Shown here piece by piece: positions 9,247 to 16,477 of a stretch of DNA of 64,000 nucleotides. The first letter of the stretch is position 1. Each line of letters starts with the position of its first letter. The DNA lies in the NCBI RefSeq assembly GCF_020535245.1, contig NZ_CP084910.1, positions 596,501 through 660,500 on the forward strand, read 5' to 3'. The DNA is from Asticcacaulis sp. AND118 (lineage in GTDB: Bacteria > Pseudomonadota > Alphaproteobacteria > Caulobacterales > Caulobacteraceae). The translations under genes were made by a program, and so were the position numbers. The notes beneath the pieces were generated by a model, which was not told the DNA's origin, searched no databases, and saw nothing but the letters and a program-made list of their open reading frames with translations.

Positions 9247-10990
9247 ACCCGAACAGGGCGCTCAGCACGACGGCGGTGGTGGCCACGACCAGCACCGCCA
9301 GCAGGGCCCCGGCGCGGGCGTAGTCCGTAAAGCGATAGCCGCCGGGCGCCATGACCAGCAGATTGTTCTGGTGCCCGATCGGCGTCAGAAAGTCCGACGA
9401 GGTGCCGACCAGCACGGCCAGCAGCAGGGCGTCGGGCGGCGCGTCGAGTATCTGCGCCAGTTGGATGGCCAGCGGCCCCATGATCAGCGCCGTGGCGACA
9501 TTGTTGAGCAGGATGGTCAGGAACAGGGTCAGGCCGCACACGGCGGCGATGCAGACGATCAACGGCGCGCCCTGCAGCCAGCCGGCCATGGTATCGGCGA
9601 CCACCCTGGCCGCGCCCGAACTTTCGAAGCTCTGGCCGACCGGGATCATCGCCGCCAGCAGGACGATGACGCTCCAGTCGATGGATTTATAGATTTCCGG
9701 CGCGGGGATGAGCCTCAGCCCCGCCATGGCCGCGGCGGCGGCGAGGAAGGTCAGGGCGGGAGAGACGTCGAAAATGACCGTCACGGCGATGGCCAGCACA
9801 AAGATGCCGACGGTCTGAATGGCCGCGCGGATATTGACCGGAGCCGTATCGGCGCGATCGATTTCCAGCAGGCGTTGTTGCGTGGCGAAGCGCGCGATAT
9901 CGGCGGCCTGACCGCGGATGAACAACTGGTCACCGCCCTGAATGGAAATGGCCGACAGGGGCGTTTTCAGCTTGGCGGCGCGCGGTCCGCCCGCTGTCAC
10001 ATTGAGCGCGCCGCCGGTGCGGTGGGCGATGGCGTCGTAGCGCTCGCCGATGATGGGCGAGCCGTGTGCGACGACCATGTGCGCTGTCACCTCCTGTTCG
10101 GCGGGCAGGGGGGCGGCCGTCTTCATCTCCAGACTGTCGGACACGTCGCCGGGCATATAGCGCGACAGGAGCAGCAGCCGGTCGCCGCGCTTGAGGCGGT
10201 TGTCTTCGGGCCAAGGGAGGATCTTGTCGCGGCGGATCAGGCGCAGCAGGCGCGTGCGGCTGGTGTGCAGTTGTTTCGATACGGCTTGGCGGCTGAGTTG
10301 AACAGCCTGCGTCAGGGTCAGTTCAAACACCTTCCACGGCGAAACCGCGCCTTCCATCGTGCCCCGGCGTGGCGGCAGGAGGCGCCAGCCGATGACGGCC
10401 AGATAGATGATGCCGATAACGGCCACGGCGCTGCCGACCGGCGACATGGCGAAAAAGCCGAAGCCCTGCCCCAGCCGTTCCTCACGGACGGAGGACAGGA
10501 TCATATTGGCCGGCGTCCCGATGAGGGTGATCATGCCGCCCATGATGGTGGCGAAGGCCAGCGGCATCAGGATGGTGCCTACGGCGCGCTTGTTCTGGCG
10601 TGCGATCTCGGCCCCCAGCGGCATAACGATGACCAGCGCCGCGATATTGTTCATGAAGGCCGACAGAAGCGCCCCCACCACCATCAGCATAGCCATCTGC
10701 ATACTGTAGGTCGTGCGCCCGAAGAGGATGTAGCGGGCAAGCCGCGCCGCTACGCCGCTCAGTTCCAGCGTCCGCCCGACGATCAGCACCGCCGCCACGG
10801 CGACGATGGCCGGGTCACCGAAACCGCTCAGGGCGTTTTCCGGCTTGACCACGCCGGTGACAAGCCCGGCCAGCAGGGCCAGCACGGCGATCAGGTCGTG
10901 GCGTACGCGCTCGGTAACGAAAAGCACAAGCGCCCCGGCCAGTATCAGGGAACTGAGCAGGGCGGGAGAAGCGTACGCGGTCAGGTTCAT
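9245..10990 (-). CDS. SLC13/CitT-type permease with RCK_C domains
   Basis: 581 residues. Hydrophobic helices fill residues 1-180 and 375-581. Between them lie two soluble TrkA-C (RCK_C) domains, whose ends show LKRGDRLLLLSR and IQGGDQLFIRG. This arrangement defines the SLC13 (divalent anion:Na+ symporter) proteins of the YbiR/Slt group. Typical helices include FMNNIAALVIVMPLG and, near the end, a LNNVATALIMGPLA repeat. The substrate could be sulfate, dicarboxylates or another anion. It is separated by 28 bases from the potassium channel gene, and both are on the minus strand, so they may be co-transcribed. Confidence 0.88.
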   Translation of the reverse strand: MNLTAYASPALLSSLILAGALVLFVTERVRHDLIAVLALLAGLVTGVVKPENALSGFGDPAIVAVAAVLIVGRTLELSGVAARLARYILFGRTTYSMQMAMLMVVGALLSAFMNNIAALVIVMPLGAEIARQNKRAVGTILMPLAFATIMGGMITLIGTPANMILSSVREERLGQGFGFFAMSPVGSAVAVIGIIYLAVIGWRLLPPRRGTMEGAVSPWKVFELTLTQAVQLSRQAVSKQLHTSRTRLLRLIRRDKILPWPEDNRLKRGDRLLLLSRYMPGDVSDSLEMKTAAPLPAEQEVTAHMVVAHGSPIIGERYDAIAHRTGGALNVTAGGPRAAKLKTPLSAISIQGGDQLFIRGQAADIARFATQQRLLEIDRADTAPVNIRAAIQTVGIFVLAIAVTVIFDVSPALTFLAAAAAMAGLRLIPAPEIYKSIDWSVIVLLAAMIPVGQSFESSGAARVVADTMAGWLQGAPLIVCIAAVCGLTLFLTILLNNVATALIMGPLAIQLAQILDAPPDALLLAVLVGTSSDFLTPIGHQNNLLVMAPGGYRFTDYARAGALLAVLVVATTAVVLSALFG

Positions 10991-11018
10991 TCAGCGGTGG
11001 TCCGGTCGAATGGGTGAT

Positions 11019-12113
11019 TTAGACGAACGAGGTGAGCGTATCCGTGCGTATGATTTCAATGAGGATGTCGCCTTTGCGCAGGCTGCGCGCGCCGTCTTCC
11101 CAATAGCCGATGACGTGGTTGTCGCGGCAGATGCGCACGCCCATGCCGGTGCGGATGGCGTCGAGCGGTTGGCCGATCTCGTCCGCCGTCACCTCGCGCT
11201 GACGCATCACCACCTTGCCGTCGGCGGAGGCGAGGTCGCTGATATAGTCCACGACGTGACGGCCTTCGGCGGCGCGCGCCAGCAGGTGCCCGCCGAAGGA
11301 GACGGGATTGATGACGTGATCCGCCCCGGCCTGACGGATCAGGTCTTCGTTTTCGACCGCGCGCACCGTAGCGCTGATCGAGACGTGCGGGTTCATGGCC
11401 CGCGCGGACAGCACGACCAGCGCCGTGGTGTCGTCGCGTCCCATGGAGACGATGACGGCATGGGCGGCATCGATGCCGGCGGCGGCCTGCGTCGAATTGT
11501 GCGTGGCGTCGCATTCGATGACGATGACGCCGCGTTCCATGGCGGCGGTGATGCGGTCGGCATCCTTGTCCACCACCACGATCCTGCCCGGATCGACCTT
11601 CTGACGCAGCAGTTCGTTGACCGCCGCCTCGCCGCCCGCGCCGTAGCCGTAGACGATGATGTGCTGAGTGAGCCCCTTGCGGATCATGTGCGTGCGTATC
11701 CTTTCCCAGGTGCTTTTGACGACGAAGCTGTAGGCCGTGCCGAGGAAGATGACCCAGATGAACAGACGGATCGGCGTGACGACGAAGGTGTCGAACATGC
11801 GTGCGCGGTCGGTGACGGGCACGATGTCGCCATAGCCGACGGTCGAGACGGTGACGGCGGTGAAGTAGAGCACGTCCACCGTGGACACATGCCCGTCCGT
11901 ATTGTCTCTCAGTCCGCCGCGATCGAGCCAGTGTCCGGCCAGCGCCACCAGGATCAGCGCCAGCACCAGCGCGCCGCGCATGGCCAGAGACTGAGACAGG
12001 CTGAGCCGGCCTTTGCGGTTGAGGGTGATATAGGGGAAGACCTCGCCCGGCACATCGATAGGGCCGCGTCGCTGTCGGGATGAGGAACGAAGAGGAGGGG
12101 CGCGGTCCGGCAC
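11019..12113 (-). CDS. Two-TM potassium channel with RCK (TrkA-N) domain
   Basis: 364 residues. After a basic N-terminus there is TM1 (about residues 47-60), a pore loop with the selectivity filter TVGYGD at residues 91-96, and TM2 (about 108-130). A Rossmann RCK domain follows (IIVYGYGAGGEAAV, VVVDKD, VIECDAT), then a TrkA-C domain ending in LRKGDILIEII. The design matches ligand-gated prokaryotic K+ channels such as MthK and VKG-type proteins. Assembly as a tetramer in the inner membrane is known for the family. The region just upstream holds a 14-base tandem repeat. Confidence 0.93.
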   Translation of the reverse strand: MPDRAPPLRSSSRQRRGPIDVPGEVFPYITLNRKGRLSLSQSLAMRGALVLALILVALAGHWLDRGGLRDNTDGHVSTVDVLYFTAVTVSTVGYGDIVPVTDRARMFDTFVVTPIRLFIWVIFLGTAYSFVVKSTWERIRTHMIRKGLTQHIIVYGYGAGGEAAVNELLRQKVDPGRIVVVDKDADRITAAMERGVIVIECDATHNSTQAAAGIDAAHAVIVSMGRDDTTALVVLSARAMNPHVSISATVRAVENEDLIRQAGADHVINPVSFGGHLLARAAEGRHVVDYISDLASADGKVVMRQREVTADEIGQPLDAIRTGMGVRICRDNHVIGYWEDGARSLRKGDILIEIIRTDTLTSFV

Positions 12114-12140
12114 GGGTGATCGTCTTTGGTCTGTACTCGG

Positions 12141-12175
12141 GTCGTAAGATTGGGGTCGTAAGATTGGGTCGTAAG
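12141..12175. repeat. 14-bp tandem repeat, 2.5 copies
   Basis: GTCGTAAGATTGGG occurs twice without a gap, followed by TCGTAAG. It lies in the 100-base gap between mobA and the potassium channel gene, upstream of the channel start. It could be a regulator binding array or simple slippage; nothing else in the gap is recognisable. Confidence 0.8.
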
Positions 12176-12213
12176 TGCCTGAAACGCCGATAAAGGCGCG
12201 ATAAGGAAAGCGA

Positions 12214-12753
12214 TCAGGATTTGAGCGTCGCGGCGTCTTCGGGCGTGTTGAGATTGCGCAGGATCAGGCCGGGCGGCGCCGGGACTTCGACGCAGCCGAG
12301 ATGAATGAGCAGGCCCCATACCGAAGGGCTGCGCGCGGCGGTGGTGACGAAGGCCTGAGCGGCCTCGATAACCGTGGGGCTGAGGCGCAGGGCGAAGGGC
12401 AGGGGATCGCCGTGGAAAAAGGCGCCGGCTCCGGGCTGGGCGGCCAGAAAGGTCAGGGCTTCGGGCGGCAGTTCGGGCATGTCCACGGGGACGAACAGCG
12501 CCTGATCGCAGCGGTCGCCCAGATGGCGCAGGGCGGCGACTATGCCGCCTGCCGGGCCGGCGTCGGGCGCGGGATCGGCGACGCCGCCGGGCAGGTCGGG
12601 CCGCCCGCTGTAGATGAGGGTTTCCGCACCCGCCGCCGTCAGCGTCTGTGCGGCGATGTCCAGCCAGGTCCGACCGTTGAACCTCAGCCCGGCCTTGTCC
12701 AGGCCCATGCGGCGCGATTTGCCGCCGCACAGTATGACGCCTGCGATGGTCAT
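12214..12753 (-). CDS. mobA: Molybdenum cofactor guanylyltransferase
   Basis: 179 residues. MobA transfers GMP from GTP to molybdopterin to give the guanine dinucleotide form used by nitrate reductases of the DMSO-reductase family. The N-terminal nucleotide-binding motif LCGGKSRRMGLDKA is present, followed by the PAGGIVAAL loop, the metal-binding PVDMPELP, and the C-terminal LRNLNTPED motif. It lies 74 bases behind narK on the same strand, so it is probably in a narK-mobA operon. That places cofactor maturation next to the NasA reductase that needs it. Confidence 0.94.
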   Translation of the reverse strand: MTIAGVILCGGKSRRMGLDKAGLRFNGRTWLDIAAQTLTAAGAETLIYSGRPDLPGGVADPAPDAGPAGGIVAALRHLGDRCDQALFVPVDMPELPPEALTFLAAQPGAGAFFHGDPLPFALRLSPTVIEAAQAFVTTAARSPSVWGLLIHLGCVEVPAPPGLILRNLNTPEDAATLKS

Positions 12754-12827
12754 GACGGGAGAGGCCTCAAAAGGAAACGGACCGCCGGGGCACGCGATCC
12801 GTCTGACGTTAGATCATGAAGGCGGTT

Positions 12828-14039
12828 TTAGATACGAACATTCTCTAAGGCTCCTCCCCAAGTCGTGCGCCAGCGGCGCTTGATCAGGGTCAGACCGCCG
12901 AAGGCCACCAAAGCCAGCGCCGCGAAGCCGATCAGGCCCGGCTGATAGGTGCCGAGCGCCTGTTTCGACAGGCCGAGGCTGGTGGCCAGATAGAAGCCGC
13001 CGATACCGCCGAACATGCCGACCAGCCCGGTCATGACACCGATTTCCGCACGGAAGCGCTGCGGCACCAGTTGGAACACCGCGCCGTTGGCCATGCCCAG
13101 CGCGCCCATGCCGATGATGAGGAACAGCAGGGCCGTATAGGCGGTCGGCAGGCCGAAGCTGATGATGATCAGCGCGATGGCGGCGACCACGTACATGATC
13201 GACAGGGTGCGGATGCCGCCGATCCTGTCCGCCACGCTGCCGCCGACGGGGCGGAACAGCGAGCCGGCAAAGACGCAGGCGGCGGTGAAGAAGCCGGCCT
13301 TGACCGGGTCGAGGCCGTATTCCGAGTTGAAGTAGATGTTGAGCGACGAACTCAGGCCGACAAAGCCGCCGAAGGAGACGCCGTAGAAGAGCAGGAACCA
13401 CCAGGCGTCCTGCTGCTTGAGGACATCGAAATACTGATCGATGCGCTTGGGCGCGGGCGGGTTCGGGGCGTCTCTGGCGAAGATCAGGTAGAAGATGAAG
13501 GCGGCGATCAGCGGCAGGGCGGCGAAGCCGAACACGGCGGTCCAGCCGAAGGCCTTGGCCAGAGACGGCGCGAACAGCGAGGCGAAGACCGTGCCCGAAT
13601 TACCGGCGCCGGCAATGCCCAGCGCCACGCCCTGATACTGCGGCGGATACCAGCGCGAGGCCAGCGGCAGGGCCACGGCGAACGACGCGCCGGCGACGCC
13701 CAGCACCCCGGCCAGCATCAGGATGCCGGCATAGGAATCGATTTTCAGCACGAAGGCCAGCAACAGGCCGGTGATGACGATGGCCTGACCGATGGCTCCG
13801 GTCTTTTTCGGACCGATGCGATCGACCAGCACGCCTGCCACCAGGCGCAGCAACGCGCCGGTCAGGATGGGGACAGCGACCATGAAGCCTTTTTGCGCCG
13901 GGGTGAGGCCGAGGTCGGCGGCGATCTGAACGCCCAGCGCGCCCAGAAGCACCCATACCATGAAGCTCATATCGAAATAGAGGAAGGCCGAAAACAGGGT
14001 GGGGGAGTGCCCAGCCTTGAGGAAGTCCTTGGAAATCAT
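12828..14039 (-). CDS. narK: Nitrate/nitrite MFS transporter (NarK/NasA type)
   Basis: About 403 residues with twelve predicted helices. The start MISKDFLKAGHSPTLFSAFL is the usual NNP-family N-terminus, so I place it at the ATG at 14039 and not at the GTG at 14084. The two Gly-rich nitrate signature motifs are visible as GIAGAGNSGTVFASLFAP and GMANGAVFQLVPQRF/GGIGGFYL. Members of the family move nitrate or nitrite across the inner membrane. It is divergent from nasT. Its leader contains a candidate ANTAR-binding element (14120-14155) behind a good promoter. Confidence 0.93.
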   Translation of the reverse strand: MISKDFLKAGHSPTLFSAFLYFDMSFMVWVLLGALGVQIAADLGLTPAQKGFMVAVPILTGALLRLVAGVLVDRIGPKKTGAIGQAIVITGLLLAFVLKIDSYAGILMLAGVLGVAGASFAVALPLASRWYPPQYQGVALGIAGAGNSGTVFASLFAPSLAKAFGWTAVFGFAALPLIAAFIFYLIFARDAPNPPAPKRIDQYFDVLKQQDAWWFLLFYGVSFGGFVGLSSSLNIYFNSEYGLDPVKAGFFTAACVFAGSLFRPVGGSVADRIGGIRTLSIMYVVAAIALIIISFGLPTAYTALLFLIIGMGALGMANGAVFQLVPQRFRAEIGVMTGLVGMFGGIGGFYLATSLGLSKQALGTYQPGLIGFAALALVAFGGLTLIKRRWRTTWGGALENVRI

Positions 14040-14119
14040 ACGGAAACCTGCGACGTCGTGCCGGGCGACCAAAGGGGGCGCCACGGCGTTGGGGAGACAT
14101 TTTGGGGTGAAGACGACTG

Positions 14120-14155
14120 TCCGGTTCGTTCCGGAGGCTGACCGCCGTTGGCCAG
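14120..14155 (-). promoter_or_regulatory. Candidate ANTAR (NasT) RNA element in narK leader
   Basis: Read on the minus strand, P1 is CTGGCC-AACGGC-GGTCAG (14155-14138; six pairs, one G-U) and P2, two bases later, is TCCGG-AACGAA-CCGGA (14135-14120). Both six-base loops have A at position 1 and G at position 4, the known recognition pattern of ANTAR-domain antiterminators. Unlike the nirB and nrt leaders I find no T-tract terminator between P2 and the start codon. The structures are seen; binding by the adjacent NasT is inferred. Confidence 0.7.
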
Positions 14156-14175
14156 TTCCCCAATCGCTGCGAAAA

Positions 14176-14204
14176 ACCTAAGTCAGGGAACGCCGCACTG
14201 TCAA
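14176..14204 (-). promoter_or_regulatory. Promoter of narK-mobA
   Basis: On the minus strand there is a TTGACA -35 box (14204-14199), a 17-base spacer and a TTAGGT -10 box (14181-14176). The predicted start falls about a dozen bases before hairpin P1 of the leader element, which is the arrangement expected for ANTAR leaders. The -10 box is a moderate match. Confidence 0.55.
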
Positions 14205-14320
14205 GCGGCGATTTTTGCGCGGGATTTTGCCATGCGGGACGGGTGAAATTTTTCTTGCGCACTGCGGCATAATGGGCGTAGCCGTAGCAAAAGAATCGAC
14301 GTCCCGGCCTGTTTACCGGG

Positions 14321-14932
14321 ATGCCTGCACCGGATAACTCCCCCGTGAATGTGCTGATCATCGACCCCGACGACGCGCGTGCGGCCCTTGTGGCCGAAGG
14401 CCTGCGGCTGGACGAAAGCCTGACCGGGGCGCAGATTCACCACTGGCCGCGCTTCGAACTGGCCCGCCTCAGCGACATCAATCCGGACATGGTCATCATC
14501 GCCTGCGAAAGCCCGGACCGCGATACGCTGGACGCGCTGCAGATCGCCCACGAGCAGGCCCCGCGCCCGGTGGCCATGTTCGTCGACCGCTCGGACGCCA
14601 ATACGACGGCGCAGGCGCTGGAGGCGGGGGTTGCGGCCTACGTCGTGGACGGCTATTCACCCAACCGCGTGGCCTCGATCCTTGCGGTGGCGGCGCACCG
14701 GTTCAACCTGATGCAGACCCTGCGCCACGACCTGACCAAGGCCAAGGCCGATCTGGCGGCGCGCAAGACCATCGACCGCGCCAAGGGCGTGCTGATGACC
14801 TCGCGCGGGATCAGCGAGGAGGAGGCCTATCGTCTGATGCGCAAGCACGCCATGGATTCGGGCCGTCCCATCGCGGCGATCGCCGAGGATATTCTGTCCA
14901 TTTCCGACCTGCTGAAGAAGAGGGACGACTGA
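14321..14932 (+). CDS. nasT: ANTAR-domain antiterminator, nitrate response regulator
   Basis: 203 residues. Residues about 9-125 form a receiver-like domain (VNVLIIDPDDAR, then DMVIIACESPDRDTLDAL); residues about 140-200 form the ANTAR RNA-binding domain (KTIDRAKGVLMTSRGISEEEAYRLMRKHAM). NasT proteins bind two-hairpin leaders and prevent termination of nitrate-assimilation operons; NasS holds NasT inactive without nitrate or nitrite. The stop overlaps the nasS start by one base. At the usual phosphoacceptor position I see Ala rather than Asp (IIACESP), in keeping with control by NasS instead of phosphorylation. Three candidate target leaders lie nearby. A GTG at 14345 is an alternative start. 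Confidence 0.92.
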   Translation: MPAPDNSPVNVLIIDPDDARAALVAEGLRLDESLTGAQIHHWPRFELARLSDINPDMVIIACESPDRDTLDALQIAHEQAPRPVAMFVDRSDANTTAQALEAGVAAYVVDGYSPNRVASILAVAAHRFNLMQTLRHDLTKAKADLAARKTIDRAKGVLMTSRGISEEEAYRLMRKHAMDSGRPIAAIAEDILSISDLLKKRDD

Positions 14933-16077
14933 TGCTGAGTGTACGTATCGGTTTCAGCCCGCTCAACGATGCCGCCCTGGTCGTGCTGGCCGAGGTGCTG
15001 GGATGCTACGCCGCCGAAGGGCTGGACGTCTCCCTGAGCCGCGAGGCCAACTGGTCGAACATCCGCGACAAGCTGTCCTATGGCCTGCTTGATGCCGCGC
15101 ACGTGCTCGCCACCCTGCCGCTGGCCCGCGGGTTGGGCCTGGGCCCGACCATCGGTCAGATCATCGCGCCCATGGCGTTGGGGGCCAACGGCAATTCGGT
15201 GGTCATCTCCTCGAAGCTGAAAGAGGTGTTCGAAGGGATGGGCGCCTCGACCCTGCTCGAATCGGCGCGCGCCCTGCGTCTGGTCATCCAGCACCGCCGC
15301 GCCGTCAGCGAAGGCAAGGTGACGCTGGCCATCCCGTTCAACTATTCGCCGCATCACTTCGTCCTGCGTCACTGGCTGGCGGCGGGCGGCGTCGATCCCG
15401 ACCGTCAGGTGCAGTGGGTGGTTCTGCCGCCCTCGCGCATGGCCGACCATCTGCGCGACGGGGTGATCGACGGCTTCTGCTCCGGCTCGCCCTGGCCGCA
15501 GATGGCCGAACTGAACGGCGACGGCGTGGTGCTGTTTTCCGATCCGGCCTTCTGGACGCTCAAGCCGGAAAAGGTGCTGGCCCTGCGCGGCACCTGGGCC
15601 GACGAACACCCGGAAGAAGCCGTGGCCCTGACCCGCGCCGTGCTGCGCGCCGGGCAGTGGGCGGCGGATCCGGCCAATGCCAACGCCATGGCCGAGGTGC
15701 TGAGCCAGAAAATCTATGTCGGCGCGCCGCTGGAGGCCGTTCAGAAGGCGCTGGCCCCCGGCGGTGCGGGCCTGATCCTCGATCCGCAGACGACGACCTT
15801 CCCGTGGATCAGCCACGCCAAATGGTTCATCGGGCAGTTCGTGCGCTGGGGCCTGACCGAAGGCGACCACGATTTCGACGCCATCGCGCGCCGGGTTTAC
15901 CGGCCCGATCTGTGGCGTCAGGCGGCGGAACCCCTGGGCCTGTCGCTGCCGCTCGACGACGAAAAGGACGAAGGCGGGGCGGCCGAGGCGTGGACGCTGC
16001 CGGCCGAGCCGAACGACATCCTCATGCCGCCGAACACCCTGTTCGACGGCGGTGTGTTCCGGGTGAGCCGGGCTTGA
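14932..16077 (+). CDS. nasS: Nitrate/nitrite sensor, NrtA/CmpA-like binding protein
   Basis: 381 residues, related to the nitrate-binding protein NrtA (compare the gene at 24184) but with no signal peptide, which is what defines cytoplasmic NasS. Visible family segments are IGFSPLNDAALVVLAEVLG, the ligand-loop WSNIRDKLSYGLLDAAHVLA, FNYSPHHFVLRHWLAAGG and DGFCSGSPWP. NasS binds NasT when nitrate is absent and releases it on ligand binding. Start and nasT stop overlap (TGATG), so the sensor and antiterminator are translated together. A palindromic repeat follows and separates it from the nirB leader. Confidence 0.93.
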   Translation: MLSVRIGFSPLNDAALVVLAEVLGCYAAEGLDVSLSREANWSNIRDKLSYGLLDAAHVLATLPLARGLGLGPTIGQIIAPMALGANGNSVVISSKLKEVFEGMGASTLLESARALRLVIQHRRAVSEGKVTLAIPFNYSPHHFVLRHWLAAGGVDPDRQVQWVVLPPSRMADHLRDGVIDGFCSGSPWPQMAELNGDGVVLFSDPAFWTLKPEKVLALRGTWADEHPEEAVALTRAVLRAGQWAADPANANAMAEVLSQKIYVGAPLEAVQKALAPGGAGLILDPQTTTFPWISHAKWFIGQFVRWGLTEGDHDFDAIARRVYRPDLWRQAAEPLGLSLPLDDEKDEGGAAEAWTLPAEPNDILMPPNTLFDGGVFRVSRA

Positions 16078-16079
16078 AT

Positions 16080-16242
16080 CATACCTTCCCGGCTATGCCG
16101 GGAGGGGACCATTTGCGGAGCAAATGGTGGTGGGGTGGTCTCACCGAATTTCAACTGGCGCGTATTTGGATGGCTTAGCCAGATACCCCACCACCACGCC
16201 CTGACGGGCGCGGTCCCCTCCCCATCAAAGATGGGGAGGTAT
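16080..16242. repeat. Long imperfect palindrome between nasS and the nirB leader
   Basis: It starts with TACCTTCCCGGC..GCCGGGAGGGGACC and ends with GGTCCCCTCCCCATC..GATGGGGAGGTA, with an inner GGTGGTGGGGTGGTC / ACCCCACCACCAC pair. It is the same family as the copy at 5041-5222. The position, directly after the nasS stop, would allow it to end nasTS transcription before the separately regulated nirB leader. Confidence 0.65.
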
Positions 16243-16315
16243 GAAAATCGTTCGCCTCGCAGACGCAAAAAACGCGGATTGACACAAGGCTGATCCTGTG
16301 GCCCAATAAGTCCAC

Positions 16316-16364
16316 GGATCAAAGGCGATCCACAGACATTCGCTCCGGCGCGCCAATGGCGGCG
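16316..16364 (+). promoter_or_regulatory. ANTAR (NasT) RNA element in nirB leader
   Basis: P1 is GGATC-AAAGGC-GATCC (16316-16331) and P2 is CGCC-AATGGC-GGCG (16351-16364), with a 19-base linker. Both loops are six bases with A1 and G4. The P1 loop AAAGGC is identical to that of the porin-nrt leader on the other strand. An ATTGACA box (16278-16284) lies 32 bases before P1 and may be the -35 element; the -10 is weak. An intrinsic terminator follows at 16392. This is the layout of NasT/NasR-controlled leaders. Confidence 0.8.
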
Positions 16365-16391
16365 AGACGGGGCCTCCACCGGACAAAGACG

Positions 16392-16441
16392 TCCCGCACT
16401 CCTGAAACGCTCACGCGTCAAGGGAGTGCGGGATTTTTTTT
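16392..16441 (+). terminator. Intrinsic terminator in nirB leader (regulated)
   Basis: TCCCGCACTCC pairs perfectly with GGAGTGCGGGA (11 bp), and the stem is followed at once by eight T. The loop contains a small inner ACGC/GCGT stem. It lies between the ANTAR element and the nirB start 37 bases on, so without antitermination nirBD would not be transcribed. Confidence 0.92.
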
Positions 16442-16477
16442 GGCCAAAGTTCCACGCTCTCCCACAAGGGCACCCTC

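Noticed and set aside
14302-14321. Fourth ANTAR element before nasT
   Set aside because: The loop is eight bases without the A1/G4 pattern and there is no second hairpin.
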